A stretch of DNA of 64,000 nt. Source: Bacteroides sp. GTDB lineage: Bacteria > Bacteroidota > Bacteroidia > Bacteroidales > P3. This document shows positions 53,342 through 63,170 of this stretch, piece after piece. The position numbers and the translations under genes were made by a program. The first letter of the stretch is position 1. Each line of letters starts with the position of its first letter. A model generated the notes under the pieces. It was not told where the DNA came from. It saw nothing but the letters and a program-made list of their open reading frames with translations, and did not search any database. The stretch is from assembly GCA_023662825.1 (NCBI GenBank), contig JAMPIH010000002.1, forward strand, positions 62,001-126,000, read 5' to 3'.

Positions 53342-54175
53342 ATGAGCGGCTACTATCCTTACCTTCTGTGCGGATTGCCGGAGCTGCATTTCGACATGGA
53401 CCTTTCCGGATTCTCCTACGGGGAGATACTGGATCAGGTGCGGGAATTGCTCACGCCTGCGGACAACAAGACGCTGGACCTGTTCCTGGCCTTCGGGTCG
53501 CACGAGGAATTGGCCAAAGACTATCTTGCCTTGCAGGATGAGGAACAAAAGGCGGAATATCTGCGGGAACACGACCTGCCGGCCTATCAGCGGAAGATAT
53601 TCGCCCGAAGCCTGTCGGTGCTGATGTACGGCGAGGAAGACCTGAAGGTGGACGACACGCACGAAGATATCGAACGTGCTTTGGTGCGGGTGTTCGACAA
53701 CGCTTTCTATGAGGCGGCGCTCAAACACAGGAACCCTTTCCTGCGCAAATGGTTCGCCTTCGACGGCATTCTCAAGAACACGCTGGTGGCTTTCGCCGCC
53801 CGCAAGCAGGGGCGTTCTCCCGAAGCTGAATTCGTACAGGCGGCCTCCGCCCCCTTGATCGAATGGATCAAGGAAGATATGAACGAGGGCGATTTCGGGC
53901 TCAAGATGCGGCTTTCGTATGCACAGGAGCTGTTCGCCGCGCTTGACCTGCCCGATGTGTTCGAACGGGAGCGCGCCATAGACCTCTTCCGCTGGCAGAT
54001 GGCCTCGGAGATAGCCGCCGGAAAAGACTTCCAGTTAGACAAGGTGTTGTGTTATATGCTGCAGGCGGGCATCCTGCACCGCTGGCAGAAAATGGATCCC
54101 GAATCGGGCAGGGAATACCTGCGCGAGGCGGTGTCGGAAATGAGAAAAGTTAACCTGCAGGGAGAGGACGCGTAA
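53342..54175 (+). CDS. DUF2764 family protein, V-ATPase associated (subunit C-like position)
   Basis: 277 residues from the ATG at 53342. Helical, mostly hydrophilic, with MSGYYPYLLCGLPEL start typical of the family. It lies where subunit C is found in other operons and is repeatedly found in V-ATPase operons of Bacteroidetes, Spirochaetes and Chlamydiae. A central-stalk or C-subunit role is likely, not shown. Nine bases after subunit E. Confidence 0.82.
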   Translation: MSGYYPYLLCGLPELHFDMDLSGFSYGEILDQVRELLTPADNKTLDLFLAFGSHEELAKDYLALQDEEQKAEYLREHDLPAYQRKIFARSLSVLMYGEEDLKVDDTHEDIERALVRVFDNAFYEAALKHRNPFLRKWFAFDGILKNTLVAFAARKQGRSPEAEFVQAASAPLIEWIKEDMNEGDFGLKMRLSYAQELFAALDLPDVFERERAIDLFRWQMASEIAAGKDFQLDKVLCYMLQAGILHRWQKMDPESGREYLREAVSEMRKVNLQGEDA

Positions 54176-54202
54176 GGCGCGGTCTCCTTACAAACAAGCA
54201 AT

Positions 54203-55969
54203 ATGGAAAAGACAAAAGGCAAAGTAAGCGGTATCGTTTCGAACCTGGTGATGGTAAAGGTGCAGGGCCCCGTGGCCCAGAACGAGATCTGCTTTATCGA
54301 GTTGGATGGCGTGAGGCTGATGGCCGAAGTGATCAAGATTACCGGCGATACGGCTTACGTGCAGGTTTTTGAAAGTACCCGTGGCCTGAAGGTGGGGTGC
54401 GGGGTGGAATTCGAGGGACAGATGCTGGAGGCTACCTTAGGCCCCGGTTTGCTTTCGAGCAATTACGACGGCCTGCAGAACAACCTGGCCACGATGGAGG
54501 GTGTTTTCCTGCAGCGCGGCTGCTATACGGCGGCCTTGGACGCAACCCGGAAATGGGAATTCAAGCCCTTGGTGGAAGCCGGCGCCAAGGTAAGGCCCGC
54601 CGACTGGATCGGCGAGGTCAAGGAAGGCTGGCTGCCTCACAAGATTATGGTGCCTTTCAAGTTCAAAGGCGAATATACGGTTAAGAAAATCGTGCCGGCG
54701 GGCAGCTACACCATCGAAGACGAGATTGCCGTGCTGGTGGATGCCAAGGGCCGGGAAGAAACCGTGAAGATGGCTCAGAAATGGCCGGTGAAGGTGCCCG
54801 TCACGCACTACAGGGAAAAGCCCCGTCCGTTCCAGGCGCTGGAAACGGGCGTGCGCGTCATCGATACCTTCAATCCCATTGCCGAGGGCGGCACCGGCTT
54901 TATTCCGGGGCCTTTCGGTTCGGGCAAGACCGTGTTGCAGCACGCCATCTCCAAGCAGGCCAACGTGGATGTGATCCTGATGGCCGCCTGCGGGGAACGA
55001 GCCAACGAGGTGGTGGAAATCTTCGCCGAGTTCCCGCTCTTGGAAGACCCGCGCACCGGACGCAGCCTGATGGAGCGCACCACCATTATCTGCAACACAT
55101 CCAATATGCCCGTGGCCGCCCGCGAGGCCTCTGTCTATACGGCGATGACCATCGGCGAATACTACCGCGCCATGGGCTTGCGGGTACTGCTGTTGGCCGA
55201 CTCCACCTCGCGCTGGGCGCAGGCCTTGCGCGAAATGAGCAACCGTCTGGAAGAACTTCCCGGTCAGGATGCGTTCCCGATGGACCTTCCGGCCATCATC
55301 TCAGGCTTCTACGCCCGTGCCGGCTATGTGTATCTCAACAACGGCGCCACCGGTTCCATCACCTTTATCGGAACCGTTTCGCCCGCCGGCGGTAACCTCA
55401 AGGAACCCGTTACCGAAGGCACCAAGAAGGCCGCCCGCTGCTTCTACGCCCTTTCGCAGGCGCGTGCCGACAGCAAGCGCTATCCGGCCATCGACCCCAT
55501 CGACAGTTATTCCAAATATCTCGAATATCCCGAAATCATCGAATACTTCGACCAGAAGATGGGTCCGGAGTGGGTGCCTCTCGTGAACGAAGGCAAGAAC
55601 TTCGTGCTGCGCGGCAAGGAAGCCTATGAACAGATCAATATCCTGGGCGACGACGGAGTTCCCGTTTCCTACCACGACCGTTACTGGAAATCGGAACTCA
55701 TCGACTTCGTGATCCTGCAGCAGGACGCCTTCGACAAGACCGACAGCCTCTGTCCGATGGACCGCCAGAAGTATATGTTCGAGAAGGTGATGGACGTTTG
55801 CCACAAAGACTTCGAGTTCGAGACCTTTGTGGACTGTGTGGATTTCTACAAGGGTATGATCAACGTGTTCCGCCAGATGAACTACACGCAGTTCCGGAGT
55901 GAGGAGTTCAAGGCGTACGAACGTCAGATAGAAGAAATGTTAAACAGCCGCCACCAAAAAGCGCAATAA
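54203..55969 (+). CDS. atpA: V-type ATPase catalytic subunit A
   Basis: 588 residues. Walker A GPFGSGKT, the catalytic glutamate region CGERANEVVEIF, DSTSRWAQALREMSNRLEE and the A-type non-homologous insert (about residues 110-200) mark the ATP-hydrolysing subunit. Shares the operon with B, D, I and K. Converts ATP energy to ion pumping or the reverse. Confidence 0.97.
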   Translation: MEKTKGKVSGIVSNLVMVKVQGPVAQNEICFIELDGVRLMAEVIKITGDTAYVQVFESTRGLKVGCGVEFEGQMLEATLGPGLLSSNYDGLQNNLATMEGVFLQRGCYTAALDATRKWEFKPLVEAGAKVRPADWIGEVKEGWLPHKIMVPFKFKGEYTVKKIVPAGSYTIEDEIAVLVDAKGREETVKMAQKWPVKVPVTHYREKPRPFQALETGVRVIDTFNPIAEGGTGFIPGPFGSGKTVLQHAISKQANVDVILMAACGERANEVVEIFAEFPLLEDPRTGRSLMERTTIICNTSNMPVAAREASVYTAMTIGEYYRAMGLRVLLLADSTSRWAQALREMSNRLEELPGQDAFPMDLPAIISGFYARAGYVYLNNGATGSITFIGTVSPAGGNLKEPVTEGTKKAARCFYALSQARADSKRYPAIDPIDSYSKYLEYPEIIEYFDQKMGPEWVPLVNEGKNFVLRGKEAYEQINILGDDGVPVSYHDRYWKSELIDFVILQQDAFDKTDSLCPMDRQKYMFEKVMDVCHKDFEFETFVDCVDFYKGMINVFRQMNYTQFRSEEFKAYERQIEEMLNSRHQKAQ

Positions 55970-55978
55970 TCCGAAGCC

Positions 55979-57301
55979 ATGCAGAACAATAAAGCTTTTC
56001 AACGCATTTATACGCATCTGGAAGCCGTTACCAAGGCCACCGTTACGGTAAAGGCCGAGGGGATTTCCAACGACGAACTGGCCATGGTGGGCGACCGCTT
56101 GGCGCAGGTGGTGAAGATTGACGGCGAGCGGGTCACCATGCAGGTGTTCGCCGGAACCGAAGGCCTGGCCACCAACGCCGAAGTGGTGTTTACCGGCCGT
56201 GTACCCGGCTTGAAGGTGGGCGAGGACCTGTCGGGGCGTTTTTTCAACGCGTACGGCGAGCCCATCGACGGCGGTGCCGAGACCGAGGGCGAATGGCGCG
56301 AGATCGGCGGTCCTTCGGTGAACCCGATGAAACGCAAGCAGCCTTCGCAGCTTATTCCCACCGGTATCGCGGGCATCGACTTGAACAACACCTTGGTTTC
56401 GGGACAGAAGATTCCTTTCTTCGCCGACCCCGACCAGCCGTATAACCAGGTGATGTGCATGGTGGCCTTGCGCGCCAAGGTGGACAAGATTATCCTGGGA
56501 GGCATGGGGCTTACCAACGACGACTACCTGTTCTTCAAGAAATCGTTCGAGAACGCGGGCGCGCTCGACAAGATCATCTGTTTCGTGAACACCACCGAGC
56601 AGCCGCCTGTGGAACGCCTTCTGGTGCCGGACATGGCGCTTACCGCCGCCGAGTACTTTGCGGTGGAGAAGAACGAGAAGGTGCTGGTGCTGCTTACCGA
56701 CATGACCCTGTATGCCGATGCCCTCAGTATCGTGAGCAACCGTATGGACCAGATTCCGTCGAAAGACAGCATGCCCGGTTCGCTCTATTCGGACTTGGCC
56801 AAGATTTACGAAAAGGCGGTGCAGTTGCCCGACGGCGGCTCCATCACGATTCTGGCAGTCACCACCTTGAGCGGGGGAGACATCACCCACGCCATTCCCG
56901 ACAACACGGGTTACATTACCGAAGGCCAGCTGTTCCTGCGCAACGACAGCGACGTGAACAAGGTGATTGTGGATCCTTTCCGCTCCCTTTCCCGTTTGAA
57001 ACAGCTGGTTATCGGCAAACAGACCCGCGAGGACCATCCGCAGGTGATGAACGCGGCCGTGCGTCTGTACGCGGATGCGGCCAACGCCAAGACCAAGCTC
57101 GAGAACGGTTTCGAACTGAGCGATTACGACGAACGCGCCCTGGCTTTCGCAAAGGACTATGCGGCCAATATCCTGGCCATCGACATCAATATCGACACCA
57201 CCGAGATGCTGGACCGTATCTGGCGTATGTTCGCCAAATACTTCACGCAGACCGAAGTGTCCATCAAGAAAGAGCTGATGGACCGCTACTGGAGCAACTA
57301 A
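55979..57301 (+). CDS. atpB: V-type ATPase subunit B
   Basis: 440 residues. Similar fold to subunit A but without a working P-loop; LIPTGIAGIDLNNTLVSGQKIPFF replaces it. GGMGLTNDDYLFFKKSF and TDMTLYADALSIVSNR are family motifs. Non-catalytic nucleotide-binding subunit alternating with A. Nine bases after atpA. Confidence 0.96.
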   Translation: MQNNKAFQRIYTHLEAVTKATVTVKAEGISNDELAMVGDRLAQVVKIDGERVTMQVFAGTEGLATNAEVVFTGRVPGLKVGEDLSGRFFNAYGEPIDGGAETEGEWREIGGPSVNPMKRKQPSQLIPTGIAGIDLNNTLVSGQKIPFFADPDQPYNQVMCMVALRAKVDKIILGGMGLTNDDYLFFKKSFENAGALDKIICFVNTTEQPPVERLLVPDMALTAAEYFAVEKNEKVLVLLTDMTLYADALSIVSNRMDQIPSKDSMPGSLYSDLAKIYEKAVQLPDGGSITILAVTTLSGGDITHAIPDNTGYITEGQLFLRNDSDVNKVIVDPFRSLSRLKQLVIGKQTREDHPQVMNAAVRLYADAANAKTKLENGFELSDYDERALAFAKDYAANILAIDINIDTTEMLDRIWRMFAKYFTQTEVSIKKELMDRYWSN

Positions 57302-57313
57302 CAAGGCGCGGAA

Positions 57314-57913
57314 ATGGCGATAAAGTTTCAATATAACAAGACCGCGCTCAACGAGCTCGATAAGAAACTCAAGGCGCGTACGCGGGCGCTGCCCACCATC
57401 AAGAACAAGGAGTCTGCCTTGCGGCTTGAGGTGAAGCGCGCCAAGGCCGATGCCGAGGGCAAGGATCGGGAACTGGCCGAAAAACTGCGGCAGATGGACG
57501 GTTTCGCCCGTCTCTTTACCGAGTTCCGCCCCGACATGATCCGTGTGGAAGACGTGCAGCTGGAGTTCTACAAGATTGCCGGTGTGAAGATTCCCCGGCT
57601 CAAGAACATCGAGTTCTCGGAAAAACAGTATCCGCTGTTCGGTGCGCCGCTGTGGTTCGCTGACGGTCTGGGCCTGCTAAAGGATCTGGTTCGGATAGGT
57701 ATCGAAAGCGAGATTTTTACCTACAAGATGCAGCTTTTGGATACGGCGCGCAAGAAGACCACCCAGAAGGTGAACCTGTACGAAAAGGTGCAGATTCCCG
57801 GCTACAACGAGGCGATCCGCAAGATAAAGCGCTTTATCGAAGACGAGGAGAACCTGGCCAAGTCGGCGCAGAAGATTGTCAAGAACCGTCATGCAGAGGA
57901 GGTAGAGCCATGA
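57314..57913 (+). CDS. atpD: V-type ATPase subunit D
   Basis: 199 residues with long N- and C-terminal helices (basic, coiled-coil rotor shaft) and a short middle domain. Typical subunit D; it turns inside the A3B3 ring. Overlaps the start of subunit I by 4 bases (ATGA). Subunit F, the usual partner, is not seen. Confidence 0.92.
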   Translation: MAIKFQYNKTALNELDKKLKARTRALPTIKNKESALRLEVKRAKADAEGKDRELAEKLRQMDGFARLFTEFRPDMIRVEDVQLEFYKIAGVKIPRLKNIEFSEKQYPLFGAPLWFADGLGLLKDLVRIGIESEIFTYKMQLLDTARKKTTQKVNLYEKVQIPGYNEAIRKIKRFIEDEENLAKSAQKIVKNRHAEEVEP

Positions 57914-59793
57914 TAGTACCTATGACACGCTATTCCATCCTGGTTTATCACCGCCAGTTCGCTGCGTTTATGGAACGTCTGCAGCAGACGGGATTGCTGG
58001 ATATCCGGCAGGAGGAGGTATATAGCGAAAAGGCGGACGAGGAGTTCTATCCGCTGCTGCAACGTATTGACAAGGTGCTTGCCGCGCTTAGACGCGAGGC
58101 CAAGGAACTGGAGAAACAGGACAGGAAGGTTAAGGGAAATCCCGTATTCCACGTAAAACCGGCGGCTTGGACGCCCGAACGCCTGCTGCACGAATGCGAA
58201 AGCGTTTTGGAGAGCAAACGGAACAACGCATCCGAGCTCCGCGGGCTGGAAGGCAAGTTGAATGAAGCCGGAATCTGGCGGAGTTTCAGGCACGAAGACC
58301 TGCAGCGTCTGGAAACGGCCGGCTTGCGTTTCGTGTTTGCCGAAACCGCGCGGAAGAACGTGCAGGACATAGACCATATCCGGGCGGAATTCCCGGTGGA
58401 AATCATCAGCCAGAATGCGGGGAAAGCCTATTTCGTATGGGTGGGGCAGGCCGGGGAGGCCTATACGTCCGAAAGTCTTTCCAGGCAGTTGGGCTTTACC
58501 GTGAACCTGCATGCCGCGCCCGAACAGTCCCTGGACGTATTGCAGGCCGAACACGCCCGCCTTGCAGACGAAAGCCGCAAGATAGAGGATAGTCTCCGGG
58601 TGTTGGTGGGTGCCGCCGATATCTTGAAGGCGGAAAAGAACCGTTTGCTCGACAAGCTCAGTTATAAGACGGTTTCGCTGAACGTGCCGCAGCAGGCCGA
58701 GGGAACCTTGCGTTTTGTGGAAGGCTATCTGCCTACCGGGCAGGCGCAGGAATTCGAGGATTTTCTGGAACGGGAGGAAGTGGTGTATCAGGCCGTGGAT
58801 GCCGACCGTCTGCCAGACGAGGATACCCCCCAGATTCCGGTGCTGTTGCGCAACAACCGTTTCGCCAGACTCTTCGAACCGATTACCCGTCTTTTTTCGT
58901 TGCCCAATTACCGCGAACTGGATCTGACCCCGATGCTGGCACCGTTCTTCATGGCGTTTTTCGGATTCTGTCTGGGCGATGCCGGTTACGGACTGTTGCT
59001 GATGGTGGCCGCGCTGTTTATCGTCCGGAAATATCCGAAGGCCGGATCCTATGGTTGGCTCACGTTCTGGTTCGGTCTGGCCACCGTGGTGTTCGGCACG
59101 CTGTCGGGCACGTTCTTCGGCATCAGCCTGGTCAATATCGAGGCTTTGGGCAAACTGCGCGCCTATATTTTCGACAGCAACAAGATGATGACGCTCTCGC
59201 TCGTTATCGGAGCGGTGCAGATTCTGTTCGGTATGTTCATGAACGTGCTGCGGCTTATAAAGGTAAAGGGCTTTAAATACGCCCTGCACCGTATAGGATG
59301 GCTGGCGGTGATTGTTTGCGGCGGCCTGCTGGTGGGTGCACCTATGCTGGGGCTGAACCTGCCCGCGCCCGTGACCTATGGTCTGGATGCCCTGGTGATT
59401 GCAGGGGCGGTCTTGGCGCTGTTCTACAATAATCCTGACAAGAACCCCTTGTTCAACCTCGGATTGGGATTGTGGGACACCTACAATACGGCCACCGGTC
59501 TGGTGGGCGACCTGCTTTCCTATATCCGCTTGTTCGCCCTGGGGCTTACCGGGGGGATTCTCGGCTCGGTGTTCAACACCCTGGCCCTGGATGCGGCCAA
59601 CGGGGTGGGCGTGCCGGTGGTGAGCCAGCTTATTATGCTGGTCATCCTGTTGTTCGGCCACAGCCTGAACCTGGCGCTTTGCGTGCTGGGCTCGGTGGTG
59701 CATCCCTTGCGCCTTACCTTTGTGGAATTCTACAAGAACGCGGGCTTCGCCGGAGGCGGCAAGGAATACAGACCGTTCAGTATCAATAAATAG
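57910..59793 (+). CDS. ntpI: V-type ATPase subunit I
   Basis: 627 residues. The N-terminal ~330 residues are soluble, with two coiled coils (about 60-110 and 210-260); the C-terminal half holds about eight membrane helices with PMLAPFFMAFFGFCLGDAGYG and the ion-channel helix LLSYIRLFALGLTGG, whose arginine is the essential residue of this subunit. It forms the stator half-channels next to the K ring. Starts inside subunit D's end. Confidence 0.95.
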   Translation: MIVPMTRYSILVYHRQFAAFMERLQQTGLLDIRQEEVYSEKADEEFYPLLQRIDKVLAALRREAKELEKQDRKVKGNPVFHVKPAAWTPERLLHECESVLESKRNNASELRGLEGKLNEAGIWRSFRHEDLQRLETAGLRFVFAETARKNVQDIDHIRAEFPVEIISQNAGKAYFVWVGQAGEAYTSESLSRQLGFTVNLHAAPEQSLDVLQAEHARLADESRKIEDSLRVLVGAADILKAEKNRLLDKLSYKTVSLNVPQQAEGTLRFVEGYLPTGQAQEFEDFLEREEVVYQAVDADRLPDEDTPQIPVLLRNNRFARLFEPITRLFSLPNYRELDLTPMLAPFFMAFFGFCLGDAGYGLLLMVAALFIVRKYPKAGSYGWLTFWFGLATVVFGTLSGTFFGISLVNIEALGKLRAYIFDSNKMMTLSLVIGAVQILFGMFMNVLRLIKVKGFKYALHRIGWLAVIVCGGLLVGAPMLGLNLPAPVTYGLDALVIAGAVLALFYNNPDKNPLFNLGLGLWDTYNTATGLVGDLLSYIRLFALGLTGGILGSVFNTLALDAANGVGVPVVSQLIMLVILLFGHSLNLALCVLGSVVHPLRLTFVEFYKNAGFAGGGKEYRPFSINK

Positions 59794-59800
59794 AGACTAA

Positions 59801-60277
<477 letters not shown>

Positions 60278-60293
60278 GAGAAGTCGTTGCCGT

Positions 60294-60335
60294 AAAATAA
60301 AAGCCTCTTTCGGTATTCCGGAAGAGGCTTTTATT
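60294..60335. terminator. Bidirectional terminator between ntpK and lpxD-like
   Basis: AAGCCTCTT-CGG and CCG-AAGAGGCTT (60301-60330) pair around TATT, with A run before and T run after, so it can serve both converging operons. Confidence 0.85.
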
Positions 60336-60372
60336 ATGCCCGTTATGGGCAATGGAGCGTTGTGTATATCCG

Positions 60373-61326
60373 CTATTTTTCGGCCATGATCCTGCGCATC
60401 TGCTCCATCATCTCGGGCAGGGCGCGTATGGCGGCCATTTCTTTCCACTTGGCGCGCACTTCCGTTACGGGGGAGCCGAAATAGGTCTTGCCGCCTTCGA
60501 GCGATTTATCTACGGCCGAGGTGGCAAGGATAACCGCCCCTTTGCCGATCACAAGGTCTTTGTTGATCATGACCGAAGCCCATATGGATACGTAGTCTTC
60601 GATCACCGTCACTCCGGCAATGGCCGAGTGGGCGCCGATAAGCACGTGCTTGCCGATATGGGTGTCGTGTCCGATCTGGATGAAGTTATCCATCTTGGTG
60701 CCGTCACCCACGATCGTGTCGCCCGAAACGCCCCGGTCAACGGCCGTCAGTGCGCCTATCTCCACATCGTTGCCGATAATCACGCGTCCGCTGGATTCGA
60801 ACTTGCGGAATGTACCGTCTTTGGTACGTTGGAAATAGCAGGCATCCCCACCGATTACCGCACCGCTCTGTATAATGGTGTTGTTTCCGATGGTGGTGTA
60901 ATCGTTAATGGTGACGTTGGCGTGGATAATGCAGTTTTCGCCAATCTCCACATGGTTCCCGATAAAGACGCCGGGCTGGATAACCGTACCCTTGCCAATT
61001 TTGGCGGTGGGGCTTACCATGGCGGAGGCGGGGATGAAAGGACGGAAATGTCGGGTCAGCTTGTTGAAGTTTCCCATAGGGTCGGGCGTAATCATCAGGC
61101 ATTTGCCCGAAGGACATTCCACTTCCTTGTCGATCAATATCACGCTGGCCTTTGAAGATAGCGCCTTGTCGTAGTATTTGTCCAGATCGACAAAGGTGAT
61201 GTCGCCTTCTTCCACCATGTGGATCTCGTTCATTCCGGCAACGGGAAAGTCTGGAGAGCCCACTATGCGTACATCGGTTAAAAGATCCGCCAATTGCTTG
61301 ACGGTCTGCGGTCTGTCGAATTTCAT
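60373..61326 (-). CDS. LpxD-like UDP-3-O-acylglucosamine N-acyltransferase
   Basis: 317 residues. An N-terminal Rossmann-like uridine-binding part (~1-95) and then a left-handed beta-helix with repeated hexapeptides (IGKGTVIQPGVFIGNHVEIGE...). Catalytic His is probably H220 in IQIGHDTHIG. It acylates UDP-glucosamine in lipid A synthesis. Bacteroidetes often carry a second, shorter LpxD-like gene next to efp, and the normal lpxC/fabZ/lpxA partners are absent here, so this may be the paralogue. Starts 30 bases after efp. Confidence 0.82.
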   Translation of the reverse strand: MKFDRPQTVKQLADLLTDVRIVGSPDFPVAGMNEIHMVEEGDITFVDLDKYYDKALSSKASVILIDKEVECPSGKCLMITPDPMGNFNKLTRHFRPFIPASAMVSPTAKIGKGTVIQPGVFIGNHVEIGENCIIHANVTINDYTTIGNNTIIQSGAVIGGDACYFQRTKDGTFRKFESSGRVIIGNDVEIGALTAVDRGVSGDTIVGDGTKMDNFIQIGHDTHIGKHVLIGAHSAIAGVTVIEDYVSIWASVMINKDLVIGKGAVILATSAVDKSLEGGKTYFGSPVTEVRAKWKEMAAIRALPEMMEQMRRIMAEK

Positions 61327-61356
61327 CAGCAGATGGGAGTTAAAAGCCTCGTAAAA

Positions 61357-61917
61357 TTAAACGCGTTGCGAGTATTCGCCCGTGCGGGTATCCACCTTTA
61401 CCTTGTCACCCGTGTTCACGAACAAAGGCACGCGGATGGTGGCGCCGGTATCGATGGTGGCGTCTTTCATCGCATTGGTGGCCGTGTTTCCCTTTTCGCC
61501 CGGTTCAGTGTAGGTGATTTCGAAATCCATGTATGCCGGAAGGTCGCACGAAAGCGGTTCTTCGGTCTCGGCATGCACCAGGATTTCAACTACGCAGCCT
61601 TCCTTGAGGAACTGGGGGTTGGTGATCAGGAATTCGGGGATATTGATCTGGTCGTAGGTTTCGGAATTCATGAAGTTGTAGCCGGAGTCGTCTTTGTAGA
61701 GGAATTGGTAGGGACGACGTTCAACACGGGCGGTGTCGATCTTTACGCCGGCGGGGAAAGTGTTGGCCAACACGCGGCCGTTCTTGAGGTTCTTGAGGCG
61801 GGTGCGGACGAATGCGTTGCCTTTTCCAGGTTTTACGTGTTGAAATTCAACGATTTGCCAGAGTTCGTTGTTGAAGTTGATGCACAAACCGTTTTTAAAG
61901 TCTGCAGTTGTTGCCAT
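61357..61917 (-). CDS. efp: Translation elongation factor P
   Basis: 186 residues, three beta-barrel domains. KPGKGNAFVRTRLKNLKNGRV is the domain I loop; the residue at the tip is K33 in that loop, where post-translational modification occurs in other bacteria. Rescues ribosomes stalled at polyproline. Upstream of and probably co-transcribed with the LpxD-like gene. Confidence 0.97.
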   Translation of the reverse strand: MATTADFKNGLCINFNNELWQIVEFQHVKPGKGNAFVRTRLKNLKNGRVLANTFPAGVKIDTARVERRPYQFLYKDDSGYNFMNSETYDQINIPEFLITNPQFLKEGCVVEILVHAETEEPLSCDLPAYMDFEITYTEPGEKGNTATNAMKDATIDTGATIRVPLFVNTGDKVKVDTRTGEYSQRV

Positions 61918-62011
61918 TATGCCGTCTGTTTATAAATTAACAAATCAATCCTGAGCAAAAATGTAAGTGTTTAAGAACGAATATGTTTCGTTGCTTCACG
62001 TACAAATCGCG

Positions 62012-62019
62012 CAAAGTTA
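62012..62019 (-). promoter_or_regulatory. Candidate -7 element of efp
   Basis: TAACTTTG on the minus strand, about 95 bases before the start; upstream box unclear. Confidence 0.45.
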
Positions 62020-62082
62020 GTCAAAATGAGCGGTTAATGCAAGTTTTAGGGTGTGTGGCGTAATAAAATAACAGGCAGGCAT

Positions 62083-62121
62083 AAAAAAAGAGGGTTGCCG
62101 GTAAAGAAAACGGCAACCCTC
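62083..62121 (-). terminator. Terminator of the arcC-otc operon
   Basis: GAGGGTTGCCG (62090-62100) pairs with CGGCAACCCTC (62111-62121) around 10 bases; a T run follows on the minus strand, 24 bases after the otc stop. Confidence 0.88.
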
Positions 62122-62144
62122 CGAAGGCAGGCATTCGGACAAGA

Positions 62145-63143
62145 CTATCCGAGGGTGGCCACCATCACGGCCTTGATCGTGTGCAGACGGTTTTCGGCTT
62201 CGTCGAAAACGATGCTGTACTTGGATTCGAATACGTCTTCGGTTACTTCGAGGCCGTTCATCTTGTACTTTTCGAACACTTCCTGACCCACGGTGGTTTC
62301 CAGGTTGTGGAAGGCCGGCAGGCAGTGCAGGAACTTCACATTGGGGTTCTTGGTGGCCTTGATCACATTCATATTGATCTGGTAGCCCTTCAAATCCTTG
62401 ATACGCTTGCCCCAGGCTTCCATCGGCTCGCCCATCGAAACCCATACGTCGGTGTAGAGGAAGTCAACGCCCTTCACACCCTCGGCCACGCTTTCGGTCA
62501 AGGTAATCTTGGCGCCCGTTTCCTTGGCGATCTTCTGGCATTCGGCAACCAGTTTCTTGTCGGGCCAGTAAGCCTTGGGAGCCACGGCGCGGAAGTCCAT
62601 ACCCATCTTGGCGGCACCCACCATAAGCGAGTTGCCCATGTTGTAGCGGGCGTCTCCGAGGTAGGCGAAGCTCATCTGGTGGAGCGGTTTGTCGCAGTGT
62701 TCCATCATGGTGAGGAAGTCGGCCAGGATCTGGGTGGGGTGGAATTCGTTGGTGAGGCCGTTCCAAACGGGAACGCCGGCGTATTCGGCCAAAGTTTCAA
62801 CCGTGGTCTGGGCAAAGCCGCGGTATTCGATACCGTCGTAGATGCGGCCCAACACGCGGGCGGTGTCTTTCATCGATTCTTTCTTGCCCATCTGCGAGCC
62901 GGAAGGCCCGAGGTAGGTTACGTGCGCGCCCTGGTCGTGGGCGGCCGTTTCGAAGGAGCAGCGGGTACGGGTGGAGTCTTTTTCGAACAAGAGCACGATG
63001 TTCTTGCCCTTGAGCTTCTGTTCTTCCGTGCCGGCGTATTTGGCGGCCTTAAGCTGGGCGGCCAAGTCCAACATGTATTTGATTTCTTTCGGGGTGAAAT
63101 CCAGCAGCTTCAGGAAGCTGCGGTTCTTTAAGTTAAATGCCAT
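62145..63143 (-). CDS. Ornithine carbamoyltransferase (probably catabolic)
   Basis: 332 residues, typical length. Carbamoyl-phosphate site STRT at 57-60; ornithine-site SMG (DVWVSMGE) and HCLPAF are present. These are features of true ornithine transferases and differ from the acetylornithine/succinylornithine enzymes used for biosynthesis by many Bacteroidetes. Located 27 bases after carbamate kinase, so it more likely splits citrulline with phosphate, giving carbamoyl phosphate for ATP formation. Arginine deiminase, if present, lies outside the window. Confidence 0.9.
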   Translation of the reverse strand: MAFNLKNRSFLKLLDFTPKEIKYMLDLAAQLKAAKYAGTEEQKLKGKNIVLLFEKDSTRTRCSFETAAHDQGAHVTYLGPSGSQMGKKESMKDTARVLGRIYDGIEYRGFAQTTVETLAEYAGVPVWNGLTNEFHPTQILADFLTMMEHCDKPLHQMSFAYLGDARYNMGNSLMVGAAKMGMDFRAVAPKAYWPDKKLVAECQKIAKETGAKITLTESVAEGVKGVDFLYTDVWVSMGEPMEAWGKRIKDLKGYQINMNVIKATKNPNVKFLHCLPAFHNLETTVGQEVFEKYKMNGLEVTEDVFESKYSIVFDEAENRLHTIKAVMVATLG

Positions 63144-63170
63144 GGTTTTAGGTATTAAATGATTAGTTTT

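Noticed and set aside
57889..59703. Minus-strand ORF of 604 codons opposite V-ATPase subunit I
   Set aside because: Gln/His-rich antisense artefact; subunit I motifs are clear.
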